Notes: generated from the sequence alone by a model not told the origin. 64,000 nucleotides of DNA from Dasyornis broadbenti (GCA_013397935.1 VZRN01002993.1:712715-776714), one strand, 5' to 3'. Shown: positions 24,701 through 37,917, numbered from the stretch's first letter. Made by a program: numbers and translations.

Positions 24701-27700
24701 TAATTAACTAAATGCCATGAGAAAGAAAAAGTGTGAGGAATATGCGAGTGTCAGTTTCATGCTAATTTTTTTCATACAATTGCTTTTTTTTTTTTGTACC
24801 TGAACGTCCAAGCACACAACTTAAACCAGAAAGAAATAGGAATATACCATCTCACCTTGAAATAAAAGCTAATTGTACACTATTTCAGTTATTGAAACCA
24901 AAAAAACTAGTGAGGAAAAAAACACTAATTAGTTTTCTTCACTTCTACTGCAGTTAAAAGCAGAAGTTTTGGTATTTTGTTTGTTTTTTTTTAAATTTCC
25001 TATTTCCTCCCACCAAGACAAAGTGATAAGGAAAACAATGAAGTATATAACTTTGTACACATTCCCTATCTCATTTAAATTCAGCTGTCAAAATATCAAA
25101 AAGGTTTTGAAGAGAAGACTTGTAGCCTTCATTCAAATATCCTACAAGTGCCACATTTAAATGGTATCACTATTCTAAATGATGCTCATAGGCCCAAAGT
25201 AATTTTTATGCAGCTCTTATCACTTCAGCTATTGTCATTGTTAAAGAAAGATGAAACCACCTTAGCTAATGGAGGCCAAATATTAAAAATACCAAAAAAC
25301 TATTTTGCTGAGAGTAATGGCAAAAGTTGATCAGAGAATGATACTCAAATTACTTTCTCTCTAATAAAATGGGCAAAACTCCCTAAATTTTTAAATTAAA
25401 AAGATATATTTTATGTTATTGTGAAATACAGGCTTGAATGAAGCTTGGCATAACCATGTAAAACATCTAGAATCCACACTAGGTGTTAAGAATACCTTTA
25501 TCTAGCTAAGGCCCAATATTTTAACATGATATTTGAAAAAAAATAAATAAATCCATAAACAACAACAATCCATGGCTTGTCTTTCTTCTGTCTGAAAGAT
25601 GTTCACAAGTTGATAAAACATATAATGATGAACCTTGCAAATCCTCTGGCCTAAACAGGGATTTCTGTACTTGTAAGTAGGGTGCTGTGTTACTGCTGGA
25701 ATAATGTGTGGGATTTTGGCTATACTGCCTACCCTTACACAGCTGCAAGATAAGAATATATAGCATAATCCTTCCCCAACAAAGGAGCACAACATGATTA
25801 TTACTAGAAGAATAAATCAAGCCACCGCTCATCTCTCTTGTTAAGATTTTTACCTCATCTCATATCCAAGTTTCAGTTTCATAATATTGTAGCCTTCTGT
25901 TCTAAGGCTTTGCCTTTTGTTCATGTGTTTCAATTTGAGACAGAATCAATTTAATGACTTGATTACAGAGTCTAAGCCAGAAGTACTTCAGACAATACAC
26001 TTGAGGAGAAGGGTGCAGAATTAAAATTTAGTCATCACCAAAACTGAGGGTGATTTACATGTCCAACTCAGCAACTCAGAGGAATGATGCAGTTTGGGAA
26101 GAGTGTCAGTCAGTTTTTATAAAAAATTGCTTTCCCAAGAATGATAAGAATGAAAGATCAAAGAAACCTGGGCATACATGTGTATGGTAAGTTTATACGG
26201 CATACATATGTTTGTACATACATATGCAGCATAAAATCCTCTCATACCTTCAGGTATAAATTATTTTATAGGAACAATTACTTTTTGCCAGTCCCCAAGT
26301 CCTTACATGCTTTCTCAAGAAATTATATTTGGTTTGTATTCTCCTTATGTAACAGGAAACAAACAATTATGGATACCCAATTACTATTTCAGGCACTGAA
26401 GTCTCCACTAGGAATCTGGTTCTGTTGGACTCTCCCTTAAGTCTCACTGCAGGACTTGCTGCTATGAGATTAATGGAGACAAGATTTCACTGTCATTGGT
26501 AACAGAGAGACAACTGAGGAGCCAGGGGCACATTCAGAATCTGTTTGAGATGGACCTAGACAATTCAGATCTGAGTCACGTTGTTATTCGCTCCCTTACG
26601 CACTGAATCATATGAATGACGAGCATACTTGCAAAGAAACTTGAAGCTGTCCAAGAAGGCAAAACCAACTTCACCAGGGTTACAAAAATGGGAGTAAGGT
26701 AGTAGTCTGATAGATTTGGAGGCAGAAAATGTGAGCTGTTCAAAATGACTGTCAGGTTAGTTAAGAACATCTAATAAATTGAAGAGAGCTTAGAAAACAT
26801 GCAATATACAATTGCTGCAGGAGTGTGTAGTTCACACAAAAGCTAATATTCTGGTATACTATATCTTGTCAAGAAAGCATAGTGGAAAAAAGATTGTTTG
26901 CAAAGTGGCAGCTGATTGGGCAGATTTGATGCCAATGCTAGCCTGTCTTCAGTTGAAAGGAGTGGGGCTGGGAATGCCTGCCAGAGTCGCCCCATCCCTT
27001 CTGTCATGCAGCCTTGTGCAAAACCATTGTCAGTGCTGCCTTTTGATAACCTGCACTTCTCCATGCTGTGAAAAATGTAAAGAACGTTCTGCACTCACAA
27101 TTCATTCTTCTCAATGCTTTAATGAGTGCAGAAGCAGAATGATCCTCACTATGCTATGGACTCTATTCACCATCCTTGGGGTGAGATATAATGAGATATA
27201 ATGTAATTTCTCAGGTGCAGATTGCTTGCAAAATGCCCCGTGAAGCCTCTGAATGTTTGATTACTGAGGGAGTAGAGTCCTCTCCTCCTCACCATTTATA
27301 TCTGGTATCACAGACATTGTCCGACTGCACAAAATAGATTCCTATGACACTGTATACAGGAAAATACTGTCTTTATTTGATTTACTTAGGAGCTCTCCTA
27401 TAGAAGTGCTGAAATATTTGATTTTTAAGATGCATGAAGAGAAGGAAGAAACAAACAAGCATTCAAAAAAGGACTAAATTGAAGTTTCAGTCCTACTGGG
27501 ATGTCCAAACAAATATTCCTATTGTCTATATAAAAAAAAAAATCCAAAACCCCCGAAAAACCCAAGAAAACCCAGGATAACTTTTCATTCCCACATTTCT
27601 CCTTAAAGAGAAGGGATGTGGTAGTTTCCACTCTGTTAGCTGAAACCAAAGCACTGGCAGGCTGATGAAGGGCCTGGAAATCCAGCTGTCTGGAAGTGGT

Positions 27701-30700
27701 TCATATGACCAAGTCACAGTGTCTAGTATACCAGTCCATGTGTCCTCAAGCTGTACTGGTACCTACCACGGTAACTCCATCCCCAGCTTCCGTTTAGAAG
27801 TTTAGAGAGGACAGAAGCCACCTCTTCTACAGCCCCCACCCCCAGTTATGTAACATCTTGTATGACTATTCTTTCCAGGGAAGCTGATAGTTGATTTCTA
27901 CGTCATGACCAAGTATCATAGAAAACTGGGAACAGAGAAAGTAACTAATAAACATTAGACCCAGGCTGCTGTGAGAAACACCCATAACAAATTCACTTGC
28001 AACAGTGTTTGTTCCACAGAAACAGCATGCACCATGGAAGATGAAGTCAGCAGAGCATCCCTTCATCACAAGGATGAAGAAACTGATTCTTAAATGTGCT
28101 AAACATCCATAATTCACATCAATATCAGTGTAAATAAAATGTCATAGAGCAAGTAAGATTTGAAGGTAGTTCAGCCTTCTCGGGATTACACAGGTTTAAT
28201 GAAGAAGTTAATTCTTGTATAAAAAATCAGGGCTTCTTAAAGAATAAGGCATGGATATTCTTCCAAAGATGTCGGAAGAAACCCTAATGATTGCAGTTCA
28301 TCCCTCCCTGCTTTTACCTTTTAGCCAGGTTTAGAGCAGCTTTTATCAGAGAGAGGACTATTTCAAAAGAGCACTGGAGGTAACAGTGTGACGTAAAGTA
28401 ATATAATTGAAGGAAATGGATAACTAGTCTTCGTCGATACTGATTTTCTTCTGCACTCTATAAGACATGACATAAAAAAAGTTCTCAATAACCACTTAAT
28501 TTATTACTAGCCAAGCAACAGCCCTATTAAGTCCTCCAGTGAATGAAGTCCTGTCAATCAGAAATGCTCTTTTCTGCTAAAATTGGAGAACGCTGCAAAA
28601 AATCATCTATCTTGGTCCAAGGGAGCTGAAATTCTACTTATAAAGGTCGTATTTGACTTCAACATTGATCATGTTTTCTCTTGGTGCCAAGAGAGCCTTC
28701 AAATTGATATGCAGAGTCTATGATGACTTCTTGTCTGAGCTTCTAGTTTTGCCTAAGTGTTTTGTACTCTCCACACTAAACGCAAAAGTCTGACAAATCC
28801 TGAGTTGTTGTTTGTAGACAAATAACACTATCTGGCAACTGTTTAAAGGCAGACATCACCCCTTTTTTATTTTTTCTAATAATTATAAATTTGAAAGCAG
28901 AACATCTCAAGGACTGAGGACATTTACAGACAATCAAACAAAACAGTGTGCAGTTTCTTAAAGTTTCTTGGAACATGGATAGTGCACTCTTCATTCTCAT
29001 TTAAATATGTTGAATGAGCTTTAAGGCACTTATGTCTACAAACTTAAATGCCACCGTCTCTCTCCTGAAAATTTCCTAAATTTGGAATGGCTGCAAATGT
29101 CCTTGGACTTCTCTCTCAGGCAATCTTATTGTAGCTGCTGAGCCATTTTTGTTAGGAGGGAATAGCAAAGGAAGGTAAAGTGTAAGTTGCACGGGGGCTT
29201 TCAAATCCACAGACACTTCTTTTCTTCAGAAAAGTTCCACAGAAAATAAGAGGGGTGTAACTTTTGATCCTTGAGAAGTGATTCTCAAATGCAAAATCAC
29301 AAGTTTTGATTGCCTTTAAAAAGTATTAAAGTGATATCGAGTACACAGAAATGATAAAGTGACTGAATAATAAGGTAGAGTAGTCAAAGTACATGGACTG
29401 AGGTGGAGCTATTACCAGAATTATTATAATTAAGTATAATTATAATTGTATAATATAAATTATATATTGTAGATAGCTACAATACAGAGTTGTATTATGT
29501 ATTATACAGTGCACAATCAATTATGCATCACATAATTCATTATAGCTATAAATATTTATTGCTTATTATTAATTGTTTTAGCCACATCCATCTTCTTTGA
29601 CTAGCAGCACTAATTTTTTCCTCTGCAAGAATTTTAAAAAGTAGGCAATTTCTATTCAAAAGAGTCAACAATTGCCCTGTCCCTCATGGTGTACATCCTC
29701 CAATACACAGGTAGAAGTAATGCTGCCCAATTGGGAAATAAATGTACATTTAGGATGCTAAATATTATTAGAGAGGTTAAGCCAATATGCTGAAAGGTAG
29801 TGTGGCCAAGTTCGAGTCTGCAGATCATGCATAATGGCTTTCATTATCAGCTTTGCTGATTAATTATGCCCATGTATTTTTTACTACTCTGGGCCTCTGT
29901 TTCCAATCTGGATGCCAAATATAATGATACTGATCACTCTTACAAGGTAATTTTATGTGTGTGATAAAAGAAATCCAAGGTGACACTATTATTGTTGTTT
30001 TCCTTTTGAATCAGCTTTAAAGGAAGACCCCCACACAAATCAAATGAGCCCGTCCATTGAGACAAAGGTGTCTTAGCTAAAGCAGAAGCCACTGGATATT
30101 TCTGGAATTTTCTCTTCTTCTGTATTCTGGATATTAAGTATTAATGGTTCCCAGGTTTCACTGGTTAAACAAAATAGTTCAGCACTACTTGAAGAAACCA
30201 TACCTCTGTTTTATATCTGTACGATATATTTTTATATGCTGAAAGTGTTAATTATAGCTGAAATAATTATAAATCACTTCTTAGCAGATAAATAACTCAT
30301 CTGTTCAGAAGAAAATTAAATTACTTTGGAGGAATTTGGCCCCCTCCCTGTTTTTCAAAACACCTAATCTGACTAGTTCTCAAAGTTGGTGCTAAATAAA
30401 GACACATCTCTAATATGGCACTATTCCAGTTTGTACAACTGTTAATACTGTGGTGATTTCAACATGGCTTAATGAAAGGTATCCACCAATGCCACTCTTT
30501 CCCCTCCATAAACAGATAGAAGATAGAAAGCATAACAGCATGCTCACGGGTTGAGATAAGGACCAGGAGAGGTTTCTTACTACCATCTTTGACTTGCTTG
30601 GCCTTGGAGCCACCAAGGATTGGCTCTGCAGGACACGGACAGAGTTTCCGGCAGCTTCTCAGAGAAGCCAACCTTGAAATCCCCTCGCCACCAAAATTTG

Positions 30701-31059
30701 GGCATGCAGCCCCAATATAATGCTCTGAAGCATTTGGCAAAATATTTTATGCACACTTAAGTAGCTCTTCTTCTATACTTATTAGTCTAGTGGAGCATCC
30801 TGTAATACTCCAGTTATGAATTAAATTTGGTGGAATGCCATTTGAAATGGATGTGTAGCCAGCCACCTGAGACAGAAATGAAAACAAAAACAGTTGTCTC
30901 CTTCTATCTGTAGATGACTTCAGGACAGGGTTTTTATATAAAACTCTGGAAAAAGGTGGTAACAGAAGGGCTGTTGTTACCATAATATTTATAGCCATGT
31001 ATATAAGTACTTATAACTTAAATATATTTATATCTATATATGTAGGCACACATGTTTCT
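21723..31059. other. Long noncoding stretch, no gene seen
   Basis: About 9.3 kb without any recognisable gene or mobile element. The longest frame, 26812-27201 plus (129 codons), resembles nothing known and has an unremarkable cysteine-scattered composition, so it is read as chance. Noted inside are a cluster of four ATGCAAT words (22790-22837), a small hairpin (22074-22109), an AP-1/MARE-like site (23493-23507), and a very AT-rich patch at about 29405-29580 made of TATAAT-like words. Confidence 0.55.
22074..22109. repeat. Short inverted repeat (hairpin)
   Basis: The arms CTTAACATGGCCT (22074-22086) and AGGCCATATTAAG (22097-22109) are reverse complements at 12 of 13 positions around an A/T loop of 10 nt. 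It is too small to be a known transposon and may be a chance palindrome. Confidence 0.7.
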
Positions 31060-31120
31060 GACCAGTAGTTGGATTTGATCTTAGAAGTCTTTTATAACCT
31101 TATTTATTCTATGATTCTAT
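31060..31120 (+). mobile_element. CR1 3' terminal fragment
   Basis: The sequence AGTAGTTGGATTTGATCTTA, then GAAGTCTTTTATAACCTT, ending TTATTCTATGATTCTAT is the last 60 bp of a plus-strand CR1 (typical copies read GTTGGACTAGATGATCTT...ATTCTATGATTCTAT). Sequence to the left is AT-rich and no longer CR1-like, so the insertion is extremely short. Confidence 0.85.
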
Positions 31121-31231
31121 ACTAATTAATATTTTTTAAATGTGAGAAAGTGTCACAGGCAGAATAACCATTCATCATTGTCAGTCCTACCTACAGCTTT
31201 TCATTCAACCATTTCCAGAGTGCATTCCATG

Positions 31232-31871
31232 GAATCATAAAATCAAAGAATACCCTAAATTGGAAGGGACTGCATCAGGATCATCAAAGTCCAACTCCTA
31301 TTCCTGAACAGGACAGCCTGAATAATCACACCTTGTGCTGAGAGCATTGTCCAACTGTTTCTTGACCTCTGTTAGGTGTGGTGCTGTGACCACTTCACTG
31401 GGGAGCCTATTCCAGTGCCCAATCACCATCTGGATGAAGAACTTTCTCCTGACTTCCAACCTAAACTCCCCTTGACACAACTTCAGGCCATTCCTTCAGG
31501 TCCTGTCACTGATCACCACAGAGAAGAGATCAGTCCCTGCCCCTCCTCTTCTCCTCTCAAGGAAGTTATAACTGCAATGAGGTCTCCCCTCAGTCTCCTC
31601 CAGCTGAACAGACCAAGTGACCTCAGCCATTCCTCATACAGCTTCCCCTCAAGCCCCATTCACCATCTTTGTTTCCCTTCTTTGGACACTTTCTAACATC
31701 TTCATATTCTTCTTACATTGTGTTGCCCAAAAACTGCTCATAGGACTCAAGATGAGGCTGTCCCAGTGCAGAGCAGAGTGGGTCAATCCCCTCCCTCGCC
31801 CAACTCTCATGCACCCCAGGATACAGATAGCATTCCTGGCTGCCAGGGCACTCTGCTGACTCAGTGTGACA
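31232..31871 (-). mobile_element. CR1 LINE retrotransposon, 5'-truncated copy
   Basis: The plus strand begins GAATCATAAAATCAAAGAAT and continues through GGTGCTGTGACCACTTCACT, GAGCCTATTCCAGTGCCCAA, CCTTGACACAACTTCAGGCC, AATGAGGTCTCCCCTCAGTC and GCAGAGTGGGTCAATCCCCT, a CR1 read backwards. At about 640 bp it is the longest minus-strand copy here. A reading-frame remnant is at 31298-31480. Its 3' end faces the 3' end of the CR1 fragment at 31060-31120, about 110 bp away. Confidence 0.92.
31298..31480 (-). pseudogene. Remnant of CR1 ORF2 C-terminus
   Basis: The 60-codon minus-strand frame contains FRLEVRRKFFIQMVIGHWNR, then LPSEVV and LTEVKKQLDNAL. This corresponds to the C-terminal end of CR1-type ORF2, where relatives carry HWNRLP.EVV and a KK-containing helix. 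Only this end is open; upstream it is interrupted. It is a decayed transposon fragment. Confidence 0.8.
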
Positions 31872-32249
31872 GTTCCTATGAACTGGGGAAGCCAGAGAGA
31901 TTCTGATTTTAAGACATCCAGCAGAGATCTGAAGTACCACCTTTCCTGTGTTGTACAGAGCTATCTAACGTAACAAAAGTACCTTCCATACTGGAAATGG
32001 TGCTGCATTGCAGAGTACAGTTGTACACTGGAAATATAACTGTGTAGGAATGAATGAGTCTGTGTTGAGCATCATTCCTGTACTGCTAGACTACATCTTA
32101 CATCTGATCAACATAGCTTTTAGCCAGCTCAGTAGTCTGGCATTATTAAGAGTATTTATAACCACACTAATACTGCACTGATTGGCAGCAGTTACACATC
32201 CCCCCCCGCCCTCCACGGAGAATAAATTTCTCTTTTGCTTCATTAAAAA

Positions 32250-32277
32250 NNNNNNNNNNNNNNNNNNNNNNNNNNNN
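32250..32277. other. Assembly gap (28 N) inside an A-rich run
   Basis: Twenty-eight unresolved bases sit between AAAAA (32245-32249) and a run of 19 A (32279-32297). The gap most likely reflects a homopolymer that could not be sequenced, so its true length is unknown. Confidence 0.97.
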
Positions 32278-32297
32278 TAAAAAAAAAAAAAAAAAAA

Positions 32298-34172
32298 TTA
32301 AAATTGAAATGACCACAGTGAAACTAATGCAAGTTATGATAATGATACTGTCTGTCATCTGCGAAATCCAATTTCCAATTTATTTTTTTTTCTGAGACAT
32401 AGTTCGTATGACTAAATAAATAATGCAAGTCCTGACTGGAATGCGATATAAAAGTTCCACTCTGCAAAATATATTCTCTCTCTGAAAATTCCTGGTTTTG
32501 GTCATAACCTTTTCTCCGTTCATACTTACAAGAAAAATAATCTACTTTACTCCTGCATTTTTCCCAACAAATTGATGAAAACATTATTTTGTTTCAGTAT
32601 TTTTGGTTTCACACTCTCTAGAAAGATGGGAAATTATGCCATATTCAAACTGAGATATTAAGTAATTTTCAACATTGGGAAAAAGACACAAGCCCTGGAG
32701 TCCAGAAAAAAGCAAAAAAAAAAAAAAACCAGCAGTGTATATAAGGTTTTCTACTAATCGATAAATGAGAGGATAGATAAAATTCCTTTGGGATTTCAAA
32801 CATTGTAAAAGTCTTGGTTAACGGTATCAACACAGGCTAATTATATTTCCTCTTTTTGCATTTTTTCTACATATAGTACACTGAAAAAAAGAAACTAAGG
32901 AACTCTTTGTTGCCATTCTGCTGAAAATACAGTTAATTTCTGTTTTGGTACAGTGTAAGATCCATGGTGTAATCGTCAGCACTGACATATGTGTGTGCCC
33001 TGTGCATCCGTAATGACCCAAGCAGTGCTTTTGCCTGCACTGCTCCACCTCTGCCAGCTGCCTGATGGATTCCTGCTGGCAGGAGTCCCTTTCCAGCTGC
33101 TTGGCACTGACCCTCATGGTTCAGTGGAAATAAGCCTTGGATGGTATATCCCCTAAATTCACACTGGCTGGTAGATACCTTCAGGGAGAGCACTCAGCTT
33201 TCAAAGACTATTTCTGCCTTTGGTCCTTGAAGGTGAATCATCCAAGCTACTGTCCTTTAGTGCTGAACTTGGAATAGCCAATTTATTCTCCATTTTTCAT
33301 CTTCTGTCATTTTTAATTTATCAGTTAGATAGCAGATATTGTGAGTGCTCAAGTGAAAGTTTGGGAGTTAAGCCTGAGGATTTCCAAGGCCAAGAAAAAA
33401 CACAATGCTGTTCTGCTAAATCACCCAGGGAAGCCAACTGAAACTGAAGAACTCATTACCTGACCCAACTTAAATTTTTGTGTTGCTTCCTTGAGCTAAT
33501 TAACTTAGTGTCTTTAGAGATCATCTGAATAAAACATCAACCACAGCAATGAGAGCAAAAAGAAATTACTCTATGCACACACAGTTTATGGGTGTTCTCC
33601 TCCACTTTTAATACAGCTTTAGCCCAACCTTCTAAAAATTACAACTGTTATACAAGTGCATGCTGAACCATCTACTAATCTATTTTTGCTAAATAAAAAA
33701 AGAAAGAGGTCTGTCAAGCTTGTGTGTCTGTGTGTGTATGCATATAAGTAAAAGAAAACATTCAGCTGGTAATTTGGATTGGGGATTGTTTTTTAAAGAT
33801 TATTGGCAGGCAAGCACACCACAAATGTGAAAATGTATGCCTCTGTGTTAATAGCTGCTGCTTTCATCAGCAGTGTCCAACTGGTTAACCAAAGAGTCAG
33901 GTACCTAGCAGGACAGCTGCCAGCTTTCATTAGTAGCTTGAGAAACTACATAAAGCAAGAACAGTTGCTGGAGTCAGGTGGTCTAGACAAAAACAGGCGA
34001 AAGGATAAGTGGATGTACCTCTTCTTTATGCTCTCTTTCTGATGTCATTTCACTTTGTTCAGTTTCACTCAACCAAGTACACCATGGTGCCTAAATAAGA
34101 TGTTCTTTTCTTTACAGTGATATTGTAGGAAAAATTTCCTTAGAAGATGATTCCATGTTGTGTCAGAAAAAG
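32298..34172. other. Noncoding DNA, no gene seen
   Basis: No gene or repeat was recognised. The part at about 32980-33120 is richer in GC than its neighbours and carries two overlapping minus-strand frames (96 and 86 codons) with no family resemblance. A short GT-rich patch lies at 33721-33740. Confidence 0.5.
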
Positions 34173-34216
34173 TCATAGAATCATAGAATAGTTTGGGTTG
34201 AACGGGGCATTAAAAA
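34173..34216 (-). mobile_element. Very short CR1 3' end
   Basis: TCATAGAATCATAGAATAGT followed by TTGGGTTGAACGGGGCATTA is the canonical CR1 3' terminus read backwards. CR1 similarity ends after about 45 bp, making this one of the shortest recognisable insertions. Confidence 0.88.
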
Positions 34217-36020
34217 CAGCCGTATTTACATTTCAAGTGCCTTAGATGAGAAAAACATTGCTTATACATATCTGCGCTAGGAGTAAGTAAAAAAAGCATG
34301 GGGTAGACTGCATAAAAAACCAAAGTTCCATTTTCCTCAGGTTTTAGCCAACTGACTGCCATAAACTTCAAGAAGGATATTTCCTGACTTATTAGTCAAG
34401 TCCTACTTTTTCATTGTTGTTTTTGTTACTGTTTATTATTTTGTCTGGTTGCATTTTTTTTTTGTTGGTTTGGCTTTGTTTTTAATATGCTGTCACGAAT
34501 AAAGTTTCCATAAAACCCAAGAGAAGTTGTAGCAGCAAATTCTGAGAGGTCTTCAATGGTCCAGTAAGCATGATAATCCTTTCGCTTATGGGGAAACAAA
34601 TGACTCACAGTCTATTCCACAAATGAAGATCACCCTTGACCTAAGATAGCTCTTTCATTCTATCTGAAGAGTATCTATGTGTGTTTGAATAACACATGCA
34701 CTATGGAGATCATAACTTCTTATAGGATAAACATAAAAAAAAGACACTCGTCTGCACAAATGTGAGAAATAATTTTATACAGGATGCCAGTACTAATGCA
34801 GGTAATGGATTTTCCTTCTATTTGTAGGATAAATAGCAAGGCAAGTAGCCATACAAATGATACATACAACCAGGGCCTTTTCAGAGTCTGCTCAGTGAGG
34901 CAGAAAACCTTTCAGTTTTGGCTGGTTGATGTGCACTTAGATTGCTGAACCTTGAACTCCGGGGAAATAAGAAGAGGAGAATGAAAGCAGAATTCAAGTG
35001 GCCTCCCTTCTGTTGAAGTGGCAGAGTCCATGAATCAAGCCTTTGACATCAATGAGAAGCTGAGGCATTGCACAAGCCTGATCAATCACAGAAAATAGAA
35101 CAGTCACATCTAAATTCAATTTCAGAGCCTGATCTTTTATATTCCCCCAAAGCCTCTAATTGCAAACACACTTATTCCTTCATTTGCAGTAAATGTTCTC
35201 TTGTGAAAATCCTTGTACTCATCAGCTAGCTCCTAGATGTGATCTCAGTCTTGCAAAATAGTGCTGAAGCGAGATTTTCATAAATCTTACCCATCTAGCC
35301 TAATATCACAGGTCTTGTTCAATACCTTTCGGTTACAAATGTTTTTAACTTTATTTAAAAATGCTACTTAAGTTTTGGACGTGACAGGGAACAGAAGGAG
35401 TTCCTGCCTAATGTCCTGTGAGTGATGGAGATGGCTGTAGACAGCCTAAACTGAGTCGTGAGAAAAGGTGGAGCCTTGTTTCTTAAGAGTAGCTGTCCTG
35501 GAGCACAGAAGGAATTAAGCTATGCCACGCTAAGTTAAAGGAGGACAAGGGAGATAACTTACTCCATTCCCTTGCTCACCAGACTGAACTGGAGGTGAAG
35601 GGAGGGAAAAAAAACATTACCACCAATTCACACAGTGCCTTTATCCGATCCTAGGCCAGAACAGCTATCTACTGTTGAAGAAGTTATTGCATATGTATCA
35701 ATACAAAAGTGACTCTTAAGACACCTTGATACTAGCAGAACTTTAGGTGAGAGATGTGAGGCTGGCAAAACAGAGGCAAGCTTAAAGTGGGATTACCATC
35801 AGGAATGCTGAGTTGTCTCTACTGGATCAGGAAGTCCACATTTGTCATTGTAGAGGAAAGTGGTGAAACTGCCACAAGATGCAAAGCAAAGTGTATGGTA
35901 TTAGAACATTTCTCATTAATGTCTGTTCAAATGTAAACTAATTTTCTCTTTCCCATGTTTGTTGTGCCTTTTGATTGCTTTCTGCCTTCTCAGCTCTCAA
36001 ACATTTTAGCATGAATGTCC
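34217..36020. other. Noncoding DNA, no gene seen
   Basis: No gene or repeat was recognised. A T-rich tract with GTTTGTTTTT-like words occurs at about 34410-34480. A pyrimidine-rich stretch ending CTTCTCAG at 35994 looks like a splice acceptor, but nothing exon-like follows before the LTR begins at 36021. Confidence 0.5.
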
Positions 36021-36573
36021 TGTCCTGGGATGACGTTACCGGGCTGTTTTATTCCTTAACCATCTGCTTAATGCCCAGGGCTTATGTACCTTTAAAATGG
36101 ACCCGGGGGTTGGGGCCGGAGCAGGGGTCAGTTGAACAGCCGGCCGGAGGGTCGGTTCAACCCAACCCGCACCTGCGGGTCACTTAAACGGCTTGGTCCA
36201 ATGGCCTTGGGGATAAAAGGGCTCGATCCAATGGCTGGGGCAGACGTTTCTCCACCTGGCTGGGGGCAGACATCTCCCTCCTGGGTTTGGGGCAGACGGC
36301 TCTCCACCAGGCTTCGTGGGAGAGACAGCTGTTTGCTGGGCTTTGTGAGGGTTTTGTTTATTTCTCTTTTCCCCTTTTTTCTGTTTTCCCCCTTTGTTTT
36401 TCACAGTTTTATTCTGCATTAATAATTAGTTCTGTTTTTTTCACTTTCACCTGCCATTATTGATTTGTTTCATTGGTGGAGGGAAAGGGGGGAAAGGGGT
36501 GGCCCTTTTCCTTTGGGAGGAGGTGCTCATTCCAGAGTGTTTCCTCCCAAAACTTTGTCTCCAAATGGGGACA
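36021..36573 (+). mobile_element. GC-rich solo LTR of an avian endogenous retrovirus
   Basis: It starts TGTCCTGGGATGACG and ends TCTCCAAATGGGGACA. These are imperfect inverted ends (TGTCC...GGACA) of a 553-bp LTR. On the plus strand there are two CCAAT boxes (36198-36202, 36228-36232) and an ATAAAA box (36213-36218). A T/C-rich tract and an ATTAATAA polyA-like word (36418-36425) follow. It is much richer in GC and CpG (36100-36200) than its surroundings. The tail, with CAGAGTGTTTCCTCCCAAAA, matches my memory of bird ERVL LTRs. The 5-mers flanking the ends do not match, so no target duplication is proven. Confidence 0.78.
36237..36314 (+). repeat. Three tandem 26-bp units inside the LTR
   Basis: GGGGCAGAC recurs at 36237, 36263 and 36289, exactly 26 bp apart, and the unit remainders are variants of TCTCCACCTGG. 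Just upstream, the two CCAAT boxes sit 30 bp apart in duplicated GGCT..GTCCAATGGC-like context, a second small duplication in the same promoter region. Confidence 0.85.
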
Positions 36574-37917
36574 AATTAAAAACATGAGTGAAATGTAAGC
36601 TTCAGTCCTCACATATTTGAAATACCTGTTTGATTTTAAGAGTTAGTGTTCATTCCCTGATTGATATTGCCAGAACAATCTAATCATTGTGGGGTGAATA
36701 GGGGTGGGGGAAATCAGTGCCTTGTGACTTTGATAGATAAAAACTAAAAACCATTATATTGATATAATATGATAATTAAAACTGTTCCAAAATGACATTA
36801 AAGCTCTATGCACATAAAGAAAAACATGCATGAGAAAAATACAGATTTAAAGAGTAGAGATAAAAATACTATAACTGATTTGTGAGCAATTAAGAAGCTA
36901 ATTGAAAAACAAAACTGTTAAATAAAGAATTAATTTAAATGTTTTCCAATTATTATAGAAGGAAACAAACATCAATTCAATGTACTAAAGGAGAAGAAAG
37001 ATAATATATTAGTAAGATCTATTTTCTGACACACCACTTTCTAGCCTCTTTTATGACTTTTGGCTAGCAGCATTACATAAATTTTAGATATACACCGCCA
37101 AAATTTCAAGTACAGGCATCTCAGCTGTTGCTGCATTTTTCCTTATTGGCTTGTATGTCTGTCTTTGAAGATACCTTTCTCTGTGAGAAAAATGGCCAAT
37201 CCCAAATGACTGGAATAGGAAATAATAATGAACTACTTGTAATTCCTATAAATCATTACAAATCCTGAACCTTATTCGACAAACTTGTTTATTCACTCAA
37301 ATCCAGAAGCGTATGTGATGCTGCTCTGGAGCTTGTACACATTGTGACAAATCAGGATGCAAATAACAGAGCTTGCAGTAAAGTAATTCATTGTCAAAGT
37401 TAGAAGCACGAGAAAAATAAGAAATAAGCAACTGATATAACTTCATTCATTCCTGATGAATTCTGCATTCATCTACATTTTCACAAAGCACAACTGTTAG
37501 CTCAGCTCAGCCCTTTACAGAAATGCTAGTGGCACAGTCTAAACCAGCTGAACTTTATTATCAGGAGCATAAAGGGTCTCAGAACAAGATTTGCTGCTGC
37601 TGCTGCTTAGTAAAAAAACCCAACAGTCTTATCCCTTTTGCAACCCAAACCCCAAAGCATATACACGCACACAGAGAAGCATATCAGTCTGTGAGAGGAA
37701 TATATTCTGATAAAAATGAGGATACATTACCTGAAAGTTGAAATAACCATTAAAAAAGGATATTTCTGGAGTTAGAAGGCACTACCAGGGAAAACATTAG
37801 AAAGAAATGACTAGGGAAAGGATAATTTACAGCTCTTCAAGGCTAACCAGTCCCAGGTCTCTAGATCATGTCATCATTACCATGTAAAGTCTACTGTGCA
37901 ATTTTCATATTTGATCT

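Noticed and set aside
26812..27201. 129-codon plus-strand open frame with many Cys
   Set aside because: The cysteines have no zinc-finger spacing, the opposite strand is also open, and the length is within chance for this much DNA.
35960..36000. Splice-acceptor-like pyrimidine tract ending CTTCTCAG
   Set aside because: No donor or exon-like sequence follows before the LTR; isolated acceptor-like tracts are common.
36132..36422. Open frames on both strands across the GC-rich block
   Set aside because: They fall inside the LTR 36021-36573; openness is due to high GC content, which lowers stop frequency.
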